Source: Calvatia gigantea (Eukaryota > Basidiomycota > Agaricomycetes > Agaricales > Lycoperdaceae). Taken from it: a stretch of 64,000 nt of DNA. The translations under genes and the position numbers were made by a program. Shown here piece by piece: positions 11,754 through 21,685 of the stretch; positions within the stretch are counted from its first letter, which is position 1; each line of letters starts with the position of its first letter. The DNA lies in the NCBI GenBank assembly GCA_025093985.1, contig JACAAK010000001.1:3529447-3593446 (forward strand), in the 5' to 3' direction. Under the pieces are notes generated by a model. That model was not told the DNA's origin, searched no databases, and saw nothing but the letters and a program-made list of their open reading frames with translations.

Positions 11754-12346
11754 ATGGGTCCACTCGAACAGTTTTTCCGTCGGTATCCCTGGTTCCTCTA
11801 CAGCCCAGTGGAGTCCGCATCGGCACAATTTAAGAGACTCCGCAGGGAAGCAGGATGGAAGAAGGGGGACGATGAGGACAAGGGGGCCTGGAAGGACTAC
11901 CGAACTGCGCTTGTGAGGCAGTTTAACAGTTCATTTGCGAGGGATGACGGTGTCCTTGATGCCTGGCATGAATTGCTCAGGCATATTGGAACCGTCAACC
12001 CTCCTCCAACAGTGGGGGAGTGCAAAACGGTGAGCGTGCCTCGTGGCAGCAGGACCCATCTGGTGCTTAACCTCTAGCTTCTCAGCTTATATCCGGGAAA
12101 TTCATCAATCTTGTCGACCTCATAGATGCGAGGGATGACCCTACAGTGGTGATCAGGCATTTTCCCACAGAGACCGCATTGAGCAAGTATACAATTACTA
12201 CTGGAAAGTTTTTTCCGCGCAATCATGGAGAAGCAGGAGGTCTGCTTAGGTTTTTTCTCCGACACATCCAGAACCCTGATCCTCTTCGTCGAGACCCTGG
12301 CCAAGTTAATCGTGGACGAGGGAAGAAAAGGCATCACCGCCCATAA
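11754..12346 (+). CDS. FFYP-family protein, copy C (unknown function)
   Basis: Two exons, 11754-12029 and 12086-12346, give 178 residues. The first ATG followed by GGTCCACTCG is used, as in copy D. Motifs are GPLEQFFRRYPWFLYSP, AGWKKGDDEDKGAWKDYRTA, VRQFNSSFARDDGVLDAW, PPPTVGECKT at the donor, then KFINLVDLIDARDDPT, LSKYTITTGKFFPRNHGEA and GGLLRFFLRHI. A basic, Arg/Lys/His-rich tail (GRGKKRHHRP) could be a nuclear signal. It is a recent duplicate of copy D: the coding parts, the intron and the upstream 370 bp are all alike. Confidence 0.87.
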
Positions 12347-12599
12347 ACGTATAAACTCTCGGCGAGCTCTAGTAATGTGTTAGAAGTACCAGGCAGAACA
12401 GGTAACCTGTGACCGGTGAAAGGTGAGACCTCGGAAGTATGGATGAATTAGTTAGTCGAAAGGTCTTCTTTGTAACGGTAGTCATGGCGAGTCCTCTGTA
12501 ACATTCTTTCAATTAATAACCGAATGACCCCGGCCAGTGCATGGAGATAGTCCTGGATTACACAAACCACACATCTAACGCTGCGCGGTGCAGCCTTTC

Positions 12600-12890
12600 G
12601 TCCCTCTTTAAATACTTGCTGGTCCTTCTGGACATCTACCGTTCATGCCCCAGGGTTCTGAAATACCCCTTTCTAGAATCGTCTATCACGCAAGAAGACC
12701 ACACATACTGACAGCTAAATTGGATCGTGGGGAAGGATAAGTGATGCGCATTTGCGACCGCCGCTGGCATACATATTCCTTTCCGAAGAGATCCACCCAC
12801 CTCTTTGTGCAGCCTTGGCAACCGCCTACTCACTACCAAGTTTGTGGCTACGCAGTTGAACAAGTTGCGGAGGCAAGAAAAGTAATGGGG
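12600..12890 (+). pseudogene. Composite relic of an FFYP copy F-type locus
   Basis: Positions 12640-12735 and 12780-12825 align with 16225-16310 and 16351-16395, upstream of copy F. Positions 12830-12890 align with 17212-17275 inside the coding part of copy F, where GCAGTTGAACAAGTTGCGGA matches GCAGTTGAATGAACTGCGGA. About 800 bp lying between these blocks at the F locus is missing here. It is therefore a deleted second copy of the F locus, with a stop in the shared frame. Confidence 0.75.
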
Positions 12891-13035
12891 ACCTCGATCA
12901 CAAAGTAAAAAGGAGGGACCCTAGTGGAAGGTATAATCACTGCAACGCTTCATCATAGCGCTCCGAAGTAATGTTAAATGATATTTCTACAACTCGATGG
13001 CTGTTTTGAAACAAAACCCCACCCAACCCTTTCCC

Positions 13036-13552
13036 TCACTTTTTAGGCCACATGATGTGGCGGAGAAGAAATTTTATAATGCCACCTGCCTTTGCCTCAT
13101 CTTTCGGGAAGAACTTGCCAGTGTCTTTTGTGTATCTACTGAGGTCCTCTTCTGACCCGAATAACTGAACGGTTCGGGTCGAGTCCCCCCGTGCATCAAC
13201 CAGGTCAACCAGATTGACAAAGAGGCCTTTTGCAACCTGTAGATTTATGGAGGTGAGGTCACTGAAGGCTATAAGGGCGGGAAGGACATACCTTTTTGCA
13301 TTCGCGAATGGTATCAGGGGGTGTATCCACACCCATACGGATCAACATAGCATGCCATCCGTCAAGGTTGTCGCCATACGATGTGTTGAACTGCTCCATG
13401 AGAGCGTCCTTAAAGGCTGATTTCGCCGCATTGCTTTGGTCCGCTCCCCAGTGTTGGGTCTGGCTCAAGCGACGGAACTCCTTCACAGCGGGTGCAGATG
13501 GGTCATAAGTGAAGTCCGGGTAGTTGGAGAAAAATTCTTCAAGAGGCTCCAT
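13036..13552 (-). CDS. FFYP-family protein, copy E (inverted; unknown function)
   Basis: Two exons on the minus strand, 13552-13292 and 13236-13036, give 153 residues, the shortest copy. Motifs are EPLEEFFSNYPDFTYDPSAP, KEFRRL, QFNTSYGDNLDGWHAML, PPDTIRECKK at the donor GTATGT, then LFVNLVDLVDARGDSTRTV, LSRYTKDTGKFFPKDEAKA and GGIIKFLLRHIMWPKK. It is closest to copy A, at the far left of the array, yet lies between C and D in reverse orientation. That points to an inversion or an inverted duplication. The frame and splice sites are intact. Confidence 0.87.
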
Positions 13553-14339
13553 AATCTTTCCTGTTAGTCAGTACCGAAAACCTGAAGTACATATTTGCCT
13601 ACGCTGCTAGCTTGCAGTGGTTGGGTCATGTTGTGGATATGTGGAAGGAGGGGGTTAGCACGAAGCCTGGACATGCGTCCTCCACGATCTCGGTGCTTTT
13701 ATAGGATAAGAACCGTAGGTTGACAATCGCACGTAAGTTTCCGCCTTCTGCTGGTTGCTGCGGTTGATGGACTGGTCCGCGCAGAGTAGTTCTACGTAGA
13801 ATATGACTGTATTCTGATGTTACTATCATGACTTTAATGAACAGTTTGTGCGGATTGGCGGATTGGGACTCTGGGAGAGGTGGGCAAACACACCTGAATG
13901 ATTCAACCTGAGTTCAGACCATTCATCTAAATCAGTGTCACAACAAGTCGTTACCCAACAGAATTGGTGTGCGACTACGGGTCATGAATTGACTACGTGT
14001 TTTTGTTGGTAGCAGGTCGTGTACAGAGATCAGGATGGAGAACAATATCATAGAACATGATAATTCAGAATTTCTCTACAGGAGATTAATCAATAAATCA
14101 TTTGCGCAATAGCTTCTACGTCAATTTCGCTGATTCTGTCGAAGAAGTCTTTCCGGGCATCGGTTTACCACTCGTACACCCCAAGGCCCAGAACCACCCT
14201 TTCTAAGGACTCGAGTCGTTGATCGTAGACCTACAACATTTTGAACCCTACAGGATTGCGGGCACAAGGAGTAATATGGTACCACTGGCCTTCCTTATCG
14301 AAGATATTGGCCGATCTTTTCGGATGGTGCAACGTGGTG
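13553..14339. other. Spacer upstream of FFYP copy E
   Basis: No gene is recognised. It should contain the minus-strand promoter of copy E. Confidence 0.4.
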
Positions 14340-14600
14340 TTAGAAGGTACTAGAACAGAACAATTGTCATCGATGGCCCGTCACGCGATATTTTGCTTTG
14401 TACATCCAACAGTGTGGAGAACGTTATCCTCTGATTTGCAGCCATAGGAAATATGTGCTGGTTAGTTCCAAGAGGTAGGCTGCACCGCGCATATGGGCCA
14501 GCGCTGTCCACGGCTTGACCACTAGCACACCCCTCCATCCTTTCACTAAAGTCGGAGAGCTGGCAAGATCTGTGACTATCTCTATTGTATTAAGCTCGCT
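14340..14600. repeat. Duplicated intergenic block within the FFYP array
   Basis: This block aligns with about 16395-16690. Shared features include TAGAAGGT, CCAACA followed by a GAGAA(C/T)GTTATC segment, TCCAAGA, CACACCC(C)TCC, GAGCTGG(T/C)AAG and GTGACTATCT, all in the same order. In the right copy it lies directly upstream of copy F; here it lies upstream of copy D. No coding frame is conserved, so this is shared flanking or regulatory DNA or an old gene relic. Confidence 0.65.
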
Positions 14601-15006
14601 AGTATAAATAACGCGAGCTAGGCTCTGCTAGTCAGTGCCGCCCGAATCTGGGAACAGCAGTCACTCCTTCTCACCTGAGGAATGCAGGATGACGATCTGC
14701 AATGAAGCTCACCATTTTGGAAAAAGCGAAACACTGCGGAACGAACTACCTTGCGTAATCAGTGCCACGAGTTTGGTGGGCTGGTCTGTGTGTGGACATT
14801 ACGAAGCGGAAGTGACATGGAAGGAGAACGCTGTAGGCAGAAACCTCGTTGCCTCCCTTGCATAGCACTTGCACCAGACCCTCCACCCCAAACGCTTAAG
14901 ATTTTTCTGCAAGGAATTAGCCTCCTGAACTCCGTGAACCATCCACACATTGGGAACTGGCGCATCTCTACACCTCAATCTAGCATTCATGCACAAACAG
15001 CGTTTA

Positions 15007-15590
15007 ATGGGTCCACTCGAACTGTTTTTCCGCCAATTTCCATGGTTCCGTTACTGCCCACGGGAATCAGCATCTGTACAATTCAATCGACTCCGAAAAG
15101 AGTCAGGATGGAAGAGGAATGTTAAAGGCAGGAAAGCCTGGAAGGACTACCAAACCGCGCTAGTGAGGCAATTCAATAGCTCGTTTGCGGGGGGTGAGGA
15201 TAGCCTCAATGCCTGGCACGCATTACTCGTGCACATTGGGGTCACTGACCCTCCTCCAACGGTGGGATTGTGCAAAAAGGTGGGTCCGCCTCTTGGCAGG
15301 ATCCGTCTGGTGATTGAACCTCTCACCCCCAGCTTATATCTGGGAAATTCATCAACCTTATTGACCTCATAAATGCGAGGGACGATCCTGAGATGGTGAT
15401 CAGAGACTTCCCCACAAAGGTGGCATTGAGAAAGTATACACGCAAGGAGGGAAAGGCCTTTCCCCGCAGTCATGAAGAAGCAGGAGGTCTGCTCAAGTAC
15501 CTTTTTCGACACAATGAGAACCCTGACCCCAATCGTCGAGGCCCTGGCCGAGTTAGTCGTGGACAGGAGAAGGAAGAGTGTCGCCCATAA
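15007..15590 (+). CDS. FFYP-family protein, copy D (unknown function)
   Basis: Two exons, 15007-15279 and 15333-15590, give 176 residues. Motifs are GPLELFFRQFPWFRYCPRES, SGWKRNVKGRKAWKDYQTA, VRQFNSSFAGGEDSLNAW, PPPTVGLCKK at the donor, then KFINLIDLINARDDPEMV, LRKYTRKEGKAFPRSHEEA and GGLLKYLFRH. Two positions differ from the other copies: the second aromatic pair is QFPWF instead of YPWF, and KFFPR is KAFPR. It duplicates copy C together with its promoter flank. Confidence 0.87.
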
Positions 15591-16394
15591 ACTCTCGATT
15601 TTTAGTGAGGCTTCAAAGGAGCCATGGAACCTGCGACCGGGAGAAGGGGGGATGTAAGGCATCAGAGATATAGGTGAATTTTCGGTCTGTCGGAAGCTCT
15701 TCTTTGTAACGGTAGTTTTGGCATTTCACTCTTTTGAATTAGGAAAATATAACCGTGTTTACGATGCGATGCGCATGCGCGAATATATTCCGAAGGTTTA
15801 ATTGGTTTTACCTACAACCAATCGAATGTCCGGCCAGGCAGCTCAACTGACTTGACAGCCAATCTGGGCTGGCCGTTGAAAGTGCCCGTTCAAAGCAAGA
15901 TAGTGCGTTTGAAACTCCGCGATGCTCCTTCGATGATTCGACCCCCCGTTCGAAAGTTACCCGATGTGGGATACAATCGCGAACGACTTACGCCTGAGGT
16001 ATCTTGCGATATTTCTTTCTGCAATATCTGAGGTTCACGACTATAGCATATTTGACCCACGTGCACCTTCCAAAGGCTCATAGGGCTCAATGATTGTTTG
16101 TTTGTAAACCACGACCAAATAGCCGCCACTTACACCATTGCTGACTTCGCCAAAGACGTGTATTGCCAAGGCATGGCTTACCTTTTCGGGGGAAATCACC
16201 GTTATTTACTACGGGCACCACACCACAAGGCCCGGGATCTGGAAATATCCCTTTCTCGAATCATCCATCACAAGAAGACCGCACACATTAAACTAACTGG
16301 ACGAGAAGCAATACACGTGTCCGACTACGCCACTGATACGACTGGTGGTTCCTTTCCGAAGAGACCCACCCCATCTCTTTGGGTGTGCAGTTTG
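15591..16394. other. Spacer between FFYP copies D and F
   Basis: No gene is recognised. Positions 16225-16394 are shared with the relic at 12640-12825. The remainder shows no repeat that I can see. Confidence 0.45.
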
Positions 16395-16711
16395 GCGTTA
16401 GAAGGTTTTAGAAGTGAAGGACGCAGTGGTCATGGGAGGTCCGCCCCACGATACGCTTTCTTGTAGCATCATCCGGCAGAACAGAGAATGTTATCTAATC
16501 CGCAGCTCCAACACCCTCAGGTGATAAGCTCCAAGAAGCACGGTTGCGCGAGCTACTGCGTACTCACTGATATAAGCCAATACCAGCCCGAATCAATCAA
16601 CGACTGACACACCCTCCCATCTCTTCCACTGAAGGCGAAGAGCTGGTAAGGATCCGTGACTATCTTCATCGCGTTAAGCCCAATATCAATAGCCCAAGCC
16701 AAGGTGTATCG

Positions 16712-17686
16712 ATGAGCGAGCCCAAGTGACCTCCGCACTACTTTTCAAACATTACAATATCTGACCTGTGAGTTGTTAGCATTCCTGAAGATATTGCCCA
16801 AGTTCTCCGGAACGAACCAATTCAGACGTATTTTGAGGGCTTTCCGGGCTTTATCTACGACCCAGACGAACCTCCGCCCAGACAGTTCGACCGGCTGGCT
16901 GAGGAGAGAGGTTGGTCATTAGAGTCGCCCGCCCGCAAGATGGCACTGCGCGAGCTCCAGACGGCGCTCTTCCGACAGTTCGACCCTTCGTACGAGGATT
17001 ATTCAGCAGTGATTGAAGTCGACTGGCCGAAGGTAGCAGAGGAACCTGTGGGTGCTATTGACATCATGGCTTCCTCCGGTATCACAGAAGTGGACAGTCC
17101 TTCAACACCGGAGGACCCTGGCATCGAGCCAATCCCGGAGGAGAAAGCCACGAGACGTCCCTTGGAATGCCTCGATGCGTTCTTTAGTAAGTACCCACAA
17201 TTCGGACGCGACCCTACCAAGTCTGTGGCCACGCAGTTGAATGAACTGCGGAGGCAGGAGAAGTGGTGGGGGCGTCGACACAATTTGTGGGAGGCGGCTC
17301 TTCGGAAGTATCAGAACGCGCTGGTGCAACAATTTAACACTTCGTATGGGACGGATGCGAACGATCTGAAGACTTGGCATCAAGTACTCTCGCGTATGCA
17401 TACTAGGGAGTTTCCGCAGACAGTGGATGAGTGCAAGCAAGTGAGTGAATTTTGTTTCACTTAGAGGCGCCCCGCTGAGGTGCGGCAGTTGGTTGGCGAC
17501 ATGTACGTCAACCTTGTGGATTTGGTTGAGGCGAGTGCGGACTCCTCCGACGAGCGACGGGTCACAGTCTTTCAAACGGAAGAAGCCCTGGGTTCGTATA
17601 CAGCCAAGACAAGGAAGTACTTTCCTCGGAGGCATGCTTGTGCTGGGGATGTCCTGCGGTGTTTCCTCCGTCCCCGTCAGCTTTGA
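16712..17686 (+). CDS. FFYP-family protein, copy F, with two N-domains (unknown function)
   Basis: Three exons are inferred: 16712-16725 (MSEPN split), 16780-17440 and 17489-17686, giving exactly 290 codons in frame. The first N-domain (residues ~10-75) reads IQTYFEGFPGFIYDPDEPPP, RQFDRL, RGW and LFRQFDPSYED. A linker rich in Glu, Pro and Asp follows (~80-130). The second N-domain then has LDAFFSKYPQFGRDPTKS, QEKWWGRRHN, LVQQFNTSYGTDANDLKTWH and VDECKQ at the donor. A single C-domain follows: MYVNLVDLVEASADSS, LGSYTAKTRKYFPRRHACA, GDVLRCFL. It is the only copy with a fused extra N-domain. The tiny first exon is the weakest part of the model. Confidence 0.8.
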
Positions 17687-18556
17687 TGAGTCCCGAGGAT
17701 CGGGTTGAATTTCTGAGTACAGGGCCATTTGGAAAGGCCCAATATGCGTATATTTGTGTTCGACAGCGTGAAACCAAATTATGACTGGATAATGTTTGTT
17801 GTGTCATGTTCCGATTTCTCGCAAACCCCACGATGTATCTCGCAAGAATTCTTGCCCAAAACACGTTCGTGCTATGGAATTTTAGGAGTCCGGGAATGAA
17901 AAGCTTTCCATTTCGGAAACGACCTAGTCAACATAACGTCCTCAGAATACCAAGCATGTCCCACGGACCCTTTGGAAGAAAACTTCATTCCCAGGACCAG
18001 GTCCCAGGGCCTCTCAGGGCCCCAAGCGCTTGTCCAGGAACCTCGCTAACCTCGTGCTAAACCCACCCGACTGTCCCAGACTGTCCCTCGATTTCTCTCG
18101 CTAACCAATTAATCTTGTGTGCCCCCGGAGGTTCCCGCTCGGACGAGTAACGCAACCTTTCCCAAGGAGACGGGTTCACGGCTCACCACGTCGAACCAAC
18201 ACTATAACTAGTACTTATATATGGGGCACCCAACATTCCCGTCCTAAAATTGCACTTAGCTATTTAGGTACTTGTCACAAGGTCCACCTCAACGACCAAT
18301 ACCAAGACGCCCGATTCAGCGCTCTTTCCTCGATCTCCTGCTTTGCTTCTTTCTTGTTCTGCTTTTGGTCGCATCACGGCCAACCAAAACCCAGCCACCG
18401 ACTCCCATCACCCTTGGAACCCTAAGCCGGTCCCCATCCCCATCACATATCGATCCCCCGTGCGCGGTGAGGCTGCATGACCTTCTTGAGGCACCCAGAT
18501 GTCCACAATCGCTGATCGATTGACCCATATAGAGAGGGACAGATACCTCAGACCTC
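17687..18556. other. Intergenic between FFYP array and F-box gene
   Basis: No coding family is recognised. Pyrimidine-rich DNA with a possible TATA-like ATATAT at 18216 lies upstream of the next gene. Confidence 0.4.
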
Positions 18557-20426
18557 ATGGCCAACTACACGTACACGTATCCGCATGGCGTCACTGGTAG
18601 CGACCGCTTCCGAGATGACGACGCTATGGATGTCGAATCCTCTAGCGAGGAGTCCGGGGACTCAGGGTCCCATTCGACCTCAGGTAGTCCCACACCCGGT
18701 CCTCACCAACACTTACGGCCAGTTCCAACAATCCGACGACCAACCTATCGAAGGGAGTGACAACACTTCTTACCTGCGGAAACTGCTCTCATGACGTCGT
18801 TCTCTCTGGACACCTGCTTACTTCTGGTATCCTCTGCGTCCCCGAAACACCTGTCCCTCACATCCTTTACACTAATGCCACACCTGCCACGCACGAAGAA
18901 CCTCAGATCCACACCTACATCCACACGACGTCCAAAGCTGTCGCGCAGCTGGACTGGGAGATCGCGCGTCTTTCGGCGATATTGCAGATGCTGGTCCTCG
19001 AACGCGACAAGTTGGTGGATTTGGTAGAAGAGCACAAGGCGTTGTTAACGCCATTTAGAAAGCTCCCAACGGACATTCTTACGGAGATCTTCGTGCGGTG
19101 TGAGCGTGGTGCGAAGTGTGATGTGATCCCGGACGTCCGTGATAGCTTTGATAGAGACGCTGGACCGCTCCTATTAACGCAGGTATGCCAGCGGTGGAGG
19201 CACCATGCGTTACGGATGCCAGAGTTGTGGACGGATGTGAGGATAAGGATTGGGAGAGGGGGAGTTGCAGGAGTCGAGGAGGCTGCCTCTGATACAGGCT
19301 TGGCTTGAGAGGTCAACGAACCACCCGTTGAACGTGTGTATGGTTGAGCAACAGCGTTCGCCGATGTACCATTCTGATTCGCGGAATCCTGCGGTTGGGG
19401 TGTTGGTTAATGTTGCTAGACGGTGGAAACGGTTATATCTCGCGTTGCACTCGACCACGACACAATGGCCGTTGTTTACTGGATTGAAGGGGCTCCCATT
19501 ACCCGCTCTTCAACATTGCACTATTGCCTCATCGCCGGAAGAGCTCACGCTACATAACTGGCCGCAGCAGCCGAATTTAGGTTTTGAAGCATTTACTATC
19601 CGGCGCGAGCTTACTCGAGTCGTTAACTCTGGACTACGACATCCCTATTATCAGTCTTGTATACCCACGACAAACGATTACTCACTTGGATCTCCATACC
19701 CTCACTAAAAACCGGACAATACCTCTACAAATGGCCTTTGACACACTGTGTCATTGCCCTAGACTCGTCTCCTTTCGAGCGCGATGCCAAGTTTTAACAC
19801 ACTTCGCGCCTATTTCACATCTTTATCACTCGACTCTCCTATCGCTTGATATCCAAATCGACGCTGATTCGGGACTAGGGGCTGAAGCTCTCCTCACTCA
19901 CATAACGCCGCCTAACCTTATCTACCTCTCGATACACACTCCTGAATCAACCTGGGAACAAGACACGATTCTATCATTTCTCGCTCGTTGTGCCCCTCTA
20001 CAGTCGCTCACGCTGCGGTGTAAGAAGGTCGAAAAGAGGGATTTACTGGAGATGCTAAGCCGAACCAAGGAGTTGACTTCGCTCACGATCGATATTGGAC
20101 TCAATATCACCAACGACCTCCTTAGTGAACTCTTTTTCCCCGAAGAATCTGAAACGTCGCCTCCGCAAATACTCCTCCCAAGACTGAAGTACCTTGAATT
20201 TGGTGGTCGGCTGTTCATCTCGGATAATGATTTTCTCTCTCTTATCACTTCCCGACGATACCCTTCGCCAAAATTAGATGCCTCGGTACTAGAAGAGGTT
20301 CATATAGACTGTGATGGACTCGTTTATGGATTTATGAGCCCGTACCTCATTGAACAGCTGGATGAGCTACGGTGGTGGGGTTTGCGTGTACGTGTAATTG
20401 AGAATGGAGTAGTAAAGTATCCATAG
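18557..20426 (+). CDS. F-box-like protein, frame broken
   Basis: The N-terminal part holds a Cys motif (LLTCGNCSHDVVL), a coiled-coil-like stretch (LDWEIARLSAILQMLVLERD) and the F-box-like core EHKALLTPFRKLPTDILTEI, then QVCQRWRHHALRMPELW. The C-terminal part is Leu-rich (LESLTLDYD, HLDLHTL, LQSLTLRCK, LTSLTIDIG), as in LRR-type substrate receptors of SCF ubiquitin ligases, which is the expected role. The reading frame must change near 18684 (start of the first long exon), near 19250 (a G-rich run) and near 19582. No introns explain these changes. Either the gene is decaying or the consensus has indels. The initial Met at 18557 is provisional. Confidence 0.72.
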
Positions 20427-20603
20427 GATTATTGGATTTATTTTATATTTATTGGTGTTGCATTTGTGAGCTGTTCTCAGATGGAGTTAGTCTCCTATTT
20501 GTGTTTGCCCCTATTTGTCAGCACCTTCTCACTAACACACTACCGACGACCCTTGTGTTCGCAGTATTTCCGTGCGTGCTAACTTCGCCTCCACCACCCG
20601 CCA

Positions 20604-21377
20604 ATGATCTTCCCTGCATTGCCTGTCTTCCTCGTCCTCTTCTCGTTCTCATTAGAATCGTGGGCGCAGACACCAATTCCACCATCCTACTTTCCCTGAT
20701 GTATCTTCCACACCCGCTCCAACAACAATATCTTCAGCAGGGCCTTCCACTTCCACACTCACCACTCCTGTACCAAGCGGGAGTGCGAGCGCACCAGTAT
20801 CAGGCAACGCGACGCAGACGAGCTCAGCACAATTTCCTAGCTTGAGCGGATATTCTTCTTGTGGTACGTGTATCTCTTTTCCTCCGAGACTTCCTAACTT
20901 AGTTCTGTATCATTGGTTGGTTTAAATTTGAAATAGTATCACAATGCCTCGCTACGTCAATTTCGATGGTCGGATGCTCGAGTTTAGTCGACGTTAATTG
21001 TTTTTGCCCAAGGTACTCCCTCCAACCATCCTACAAGAAATTAATAAAGGTATTAACCGAGATAATAACTAGCGACCGATTCCCTACAACATACACCACC
21101 TGTCTCGCGAGCAACTGTCCCACTGAGGTCTCTTCCTGCCGAATCTCTAGTCCAACAATTCTGCAAAGTCTCAAATTCGACAAGTACTTCACTTTCGTTC
21201 CCCTCGATACCTGTGACGACTTCGATGTTGGTCACGAGTGGTTCTACTTCTAGGTCGTCGAGTGCTAGTGCGAGTCCCACTTCGGCTGCTAATAATTCTG
21301 CGGTGGATACGGGGGTTGGGTTTGGTTTGTTGGTGACGGTGTTGAGTGTTGTGCTTGGAGCGTATATTGTGGATTGA
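20604..21377 (+). CDS. CFEM-domain, GPI-anchor-type surface protein, frame broken
   Basis: An ATG at 20604 opens a signal peptide (MIFPALPVFLVLFSFSL, then an AQT-type cleavage region). A Ser/Thr/Pro-rich stretch comes next, then the eight-cysteine CFEM pattern: CVSQC, GCSSLVD with the conserved Asp, NCFCPS, FPTTYTTC, SNC and FCK. Another Ser/Thr-rich region leads to a hydrophobic C-terminus (GFGLLVTVLSVVLGAYIVD), as expected for a GPI signal. Introns are inferred at 20860-20937 and about 21011-21070. Single-base frame changes are needed near 20690 and 21135. CFEM proteins act at the cell surface in adhesion or haem capture; which applies here is unknown. Confidence 0.8.
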
Positions 21378-21685
21378 ATGATGAGATTTTATGGTTCACT
21401 CTTCTTGTTTCTCGCAATTGCTATGGACATTGTACACATCTTGGAGCAGCACAATAATCAGCTCGTTGTTATTCCAGGTACCGGAGTCCCATTAAAGTTA
21501 TGGCAGGGTAAAAAAAAAGGAGTATAAATCACGCCCTGCAACAAGGGAGCCGACCCCTGATACAAAGGACGGGCCCGGCCCCTCGCTGCCGTGGATCCAA
21601 AACCCCTGGCTGGTTGTTGCGATAAGTGTCCTGCCACACCCCGACACCCCAATGAGACGTGCACAGAACACAAGTTGACAACCCA

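Noticed and set aside
11345..11828. Minus-strand open frames of 116 and 137 codons
   Set aside because: They lie antisense to the duplicated 5' flank and start of FFYP copy C; the counterpart in copy D does not keep the frame.
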